Below, piece by piece: positions 50,818 through 51,950 of a stretch of 51,950 nucleotides of DNA. The position numbers were made by a program, and so were the translations under genes. The notes under the pieces were generated by a model. The model did not search any database, was not told the DNA's origin, and saw only the letters and a list, made by a program, of their open reading frames with translations. Origin of the DNA: Anaerotignum lactatifermentans DSM 14214 (GTDB lineage: Bacteria > Bacillota > Clostridia > Lachnospirales > Anaerotignaceae). Within the stretch, counting starts at the first letter, position 1. Every line of letters starts with the position of its first letter. The DNA is taken from NCBI RefSeq assembly GCF_900142265.1, contig NZ_FRAH01000018.1, forward strand, positions 1 through 51,950. Reading direction: 5' to 3'.

Positions 50818-51294
50818 TTATTCTTCTTCCCAGCCTTTGCAGATGTCAACCCAGGCTTCGCATTTGCCGTAATGGAAAAGTTCGTCGCAAGTCAGTTCAA
50901 CTGCGGAGTTGCTGCTGCCGGCAGCCGGGAATACAGTGTCAAAACGCTTCATGGAAACATCGGCAAATGCACGGGTACCTTCCGGCAGTGCGAAAGGACA
51001 AACGCCACCGACAGCATGTCCGGTTGCTTCCAGTGTTTCTTCGGGAGAAAGCATTTTTGCCTTCAGACCAAAGGTGTCTTTAAATTTGCGGTTATCGATT
51101 TTTGCGTCCCCTGCAACGGAAATGACAATGGGTCCTTCCTTAGACATCAGGCAGAGCGTTTTGGAAATCCGGGCGGGAATAACGCCGGCTGCTTCTGCTG
51201 CCAGTTCTACAGTTGCACTGGAGGTAGCAAATTCCAATACTTCCTTGGGACAATTCATATCTTTCAGATAAGCTTTAACTTTTTCAATAGACAT
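50818..51294 (-). CDS. YbaK/EbsC-family aminoacyl-tRNA deacylase
   Basis: A 158-residue trans-editing protein that hydrolyses mischarged tRNAs, probably Cys-tRNA-Pro. SIEKVKAYLKDMNCPKEVLE at the N-terminus, ATVELAAEAAGVIPARISKT, the conserved Lys in VISVAGDAKIDNRKF, and GGVCPFALPEGTRAFADVSM with the GxxxP motif identify the family. ATG 51294 gives the standard N-terminus. The ATG four codons upstream (51306) abuts GAGGAG, leaving no spacing. Given the duplicated tRNA-Pro genes in this window, a proline-tRNA editing role is apt. Confidence 0.88.
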   Translation of the reverse strand: MSIEKVKAYLKDMNCPKEVLEFATSSATVELAAEAAGVIPARISKTLCLMSKEGPIVISVAGDAKIDNRKFKDTFGLKAKMLSPEETLEATGHAVGGVCPFALPEGTRAFADVSMKRFDTVFPAAGSSNSAVELTCDELFHYGKCEAWVDICKGWEEE

Positions 51295-51343
51295 GGTTGC
51301 ATACATCTCCTCTTTGGGATATTCAGATTTACTTATACGCAAT

Positions 51344-51372
51344 AGCATAGCAGAAAAGTAGTCTTTATGCAA
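51344..51372 (-). promoter_or_regulatory. Promoter of the ybaK/rrf2 operon
   Basis: On the minus strand: TTGCAT (51372-51367), 17-base spacer, TATGCT (51349-51344). An inverted repeat TTATGC-N10-GCATAA (51365-51386) overlaps the -35 box and lies between this and the divergent promoter. Confidence 0.65.
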
Positions 51373-51404
51373 GATAAAGTGCATAAGAATTTAGAAAAAA
51401 AGTG

Positions 51405-51433
51405 TTGACAGATAAAAAAGGTCGCGTTACAAT
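51405..51433 (+). promoter_or_regulatory. Strong promoter of the Met-rich peptide gene
   Basis: TTGACA (51405-51410, full consensus), 17-base spacer, TACAAT (51428-51433). Confidence 0.85.
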
Positions 51434-51471
51434 GGGCAAAAGATCACAGACGACGGACAGGAGTTTTCGAC

Positions 51472-51582
51472 ATGCAGAAATTTACATTTGTTGGAAAACT
51501 GCATATGGATATGATGATGAGCATGGGCATGATGATGTGCATGCTTTTTGTGATGTTCATATGTTACTTGCAATTGTTCTGA
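51472..51582 (+). CDS. Met-rich 36-residue membrane peptide
   Basis: A tiny gene that is too short for usual gene callers but has every signal of a real unit: consensus promoter, CAGGAG eight bases before the ATG, a TGA stop and a strong terminator 28 bases later. The peptide starts MQKFTFVGKLHMDMMMSMGM, continues MMCMLFVMF and ends with ICYLQLF. Eleven of 36 residues are Met, two are Cys and one is His. Residues 14-36 could span the membrane once. Possible roles, none shown: small membrane regulator, type I toxin-like peptide, or Cu(I)/soft-metal contact through Met, Cys and His. No antisense gene was recognised. Confidence 0.6.
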   Translation: MQKFTFVGKLHMDMMMSMGMMMCMLFVMFICYLQLF

Positions 51583-51610
51583 GATGCTTTGAAACAAATT
51601 TGATTTTTAC

Positions 51611-51641
51611 AAACGGCTCGGAGGATGCGAGCCGTTTTTTT
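51611..51641 (+). terminator. Terminator of the Met-rich peptide gene
   Basis: AAACGGCTCG pairs perfectly with CGAGCCGTTT, then a T run. Confidence 0.9.
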
Positions 51642-51719
51642 ATTATTACTTTAGTGCTGAAGGCTGCAAAGCAGCCTTTAACAACCGCCCGCTCTGCGGG
51701 TGAGATTAAAGCTTAAGCA

Positions 51720-51792
51720 AAAAGCATCGTCCTTGTTGTAAAATAAGGGTGTTCAAGCCTAAATATTTTACATAAGAAAGGACGATGCTTTT
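51720..51792 (+). promoter_or_regulatory. Translation-blocking leader hairpin of IS200 tnpA
   Basis: AAAAGCATCGTCCTT (51720-51734) is perfectly complementary over 15 bases to AAGGACGATGCTTTT (51778-51792). The downstream arm contains the ribosome site AAGGA and ends at the base before the ATG. IS200 elements are known to silence their transposase by such leader pairing. Confidence 0.8.
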
Positions 51793-51950
51793 ATGGCAAA
51801 CAGTTTAGCACACACAAAATGGGTATGCAAGTATCATATCGTATTTACACCAAAGTATAGAAGAAAAATAATTTATTATGAATTGAGAGCGGATATTCAA
51901 AAAATAATTAAAGATTTGTGTAAATGGAAAGGTGTAGAAATTATTGAAGG
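51793..51950 (+). CDS. tnpA: IS200-type Y1 transposase, N-terminal 52 codons (cut by window edge)
   Basis: MANSLAHTKWVCKYHIVFTP and KYRRKIIYYELRADIQKIIK are the highly conserved start of IS200 TnpA; VEIIEG at the edge is the strand just before the HUH metal motif, which would follow outside the window. AAGGA lies ten bases upstream but is hidden in a 15-bp hairpin. This fragment and the C-terminal fragment at the left edge together lack roughly 45 residues of a normal protein, so they are two ends of the same kind of element, either two copies or one repeat collapsed in assembly. Confidence 0.88.
   Translation, partial: MANSLAHTKWVCKYHIVFTPKYRRKIIYYELRADIQKIIKDLCKWKGVEIIE

Larger units (their letters stand above)
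51650..51950 (+). mobile_element. IS200-type insertion sequence, left-end part (rest outside window)
   Basis: Two short hairpins, AAGGCTGC-AAA-GCAGCCTT (51660-51678) and CCCGC-TCT-GCGGG (51688-51700), form the likely left-end recognition structures for TnpA. A leader hairpin and the start of tnpA follow. The exact left boundary is inferred. Confidence 0.75.

Noticed and set aside
1-51950. CRISPR array, prophage or integrative element
   Set aside because: No regularly spaced short repeats, Cas genes, phage structural genes or att repeats were seen; the tyrosine recombinase lies in a housekeeping operon.

Overview
The window looks like chromosomal DNA of an anaerobic, probably spore-forming, low-to-moderate GC Firmicute of class Clostridia, most like Lachnospiraceae or Anaerotignum relatives. 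The family is an inference. It rests on the oxygen-independent nrdD/nrdG/nrdR set, the sporulation-type YlmC/YmxH gene, the rel-dtd-hemZ-hisS gene order, SLH-domain surface proteins, strong AGGAGG ribosome sites, frequent TTG/GTG starts and consensus TTGACA/TATAAT promoters. Both edges lie inside IS200-type transposase genes: the left edge holds the last 57 codons and the right edge the first 52. The window is therefore probably a whole draft contig that broke at a repeated insertion sequence.

Layout. 1-770: IS200 right end, then a tandem 209-bp duplication carrying two identical tRNA-Pro(AGG) genes, each with its own promoter. 819-2548: ECF-type sigma factor and membrane anti-sigma factor. 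2776-11066: a complete ten-gene histidine operon, hisZGDCBHAF-hisIE-hisK, behind one promoter. 11148-15369: anaerobic ribonucleotide reductase nrdDG on the minus strand with two NrdR boxes, then ylmC, nrdR and a small unknown gene. 15461-20111: a Cys-rich mini-protein, an unknown 192-residue protein and the helicase-nuclease addA, with no addB. 20283-27109: a large secreted SLH/beta-helix surface protein, divergent from a two-component system. 27352-31302: a CLC anion transporter and a polar amino-acid ABC importer. 31356-35598 (minus): a membrane-anchored unknown protein plus a SUKH-domain protein, then a ttcA-like / tyrosine recombinase / Nudix operon. 35738-42421: NagZ-like GH3 lipoprotein, bifunctional (p)ppGpp enzyme, dtd, hemZ, hisS. 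42542-47573: DUF3788-like protein, class II aldolase, MBL hydrolase, MATE pump with a structured leader, a small membrane protein, lspA. 47662-47910: a 6S RNA gene. 47992-51294: SpoIID/SLH protein, Rrf2 regulator, YbaK deacylase. 51295-51950: a tiny Met-rich membrane peptide gene with its own promoter and terminator, then the left end of the second IS200 copy.

How the genes work together. Most of the window is ordinary housekeeping: histidine synthesis and charging (his operon, hisS), deoxynucleotide supply under NrdR feedback, stringent response, tRNA proofreading (dtd, ybaK) and modification (ttcA), and cell-wall recycling and remodelling (NagZ, SpoIID). The least explained signals are small or regulatory: the 36-residue Met-rich peptide gene, the Cys-rich mini-protein with a hairpin over its ribosome site, the hairpin plus overlapping upstream ORF before the MATE gene, a perfect palindrome on the aldolase promoter, a chain of stem-loops at the IS200 3-prime end, and substitutions in conserved motifs of Dtd and the MBL enzyme. 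No CRISPR array, prophage or large defence island was seen.
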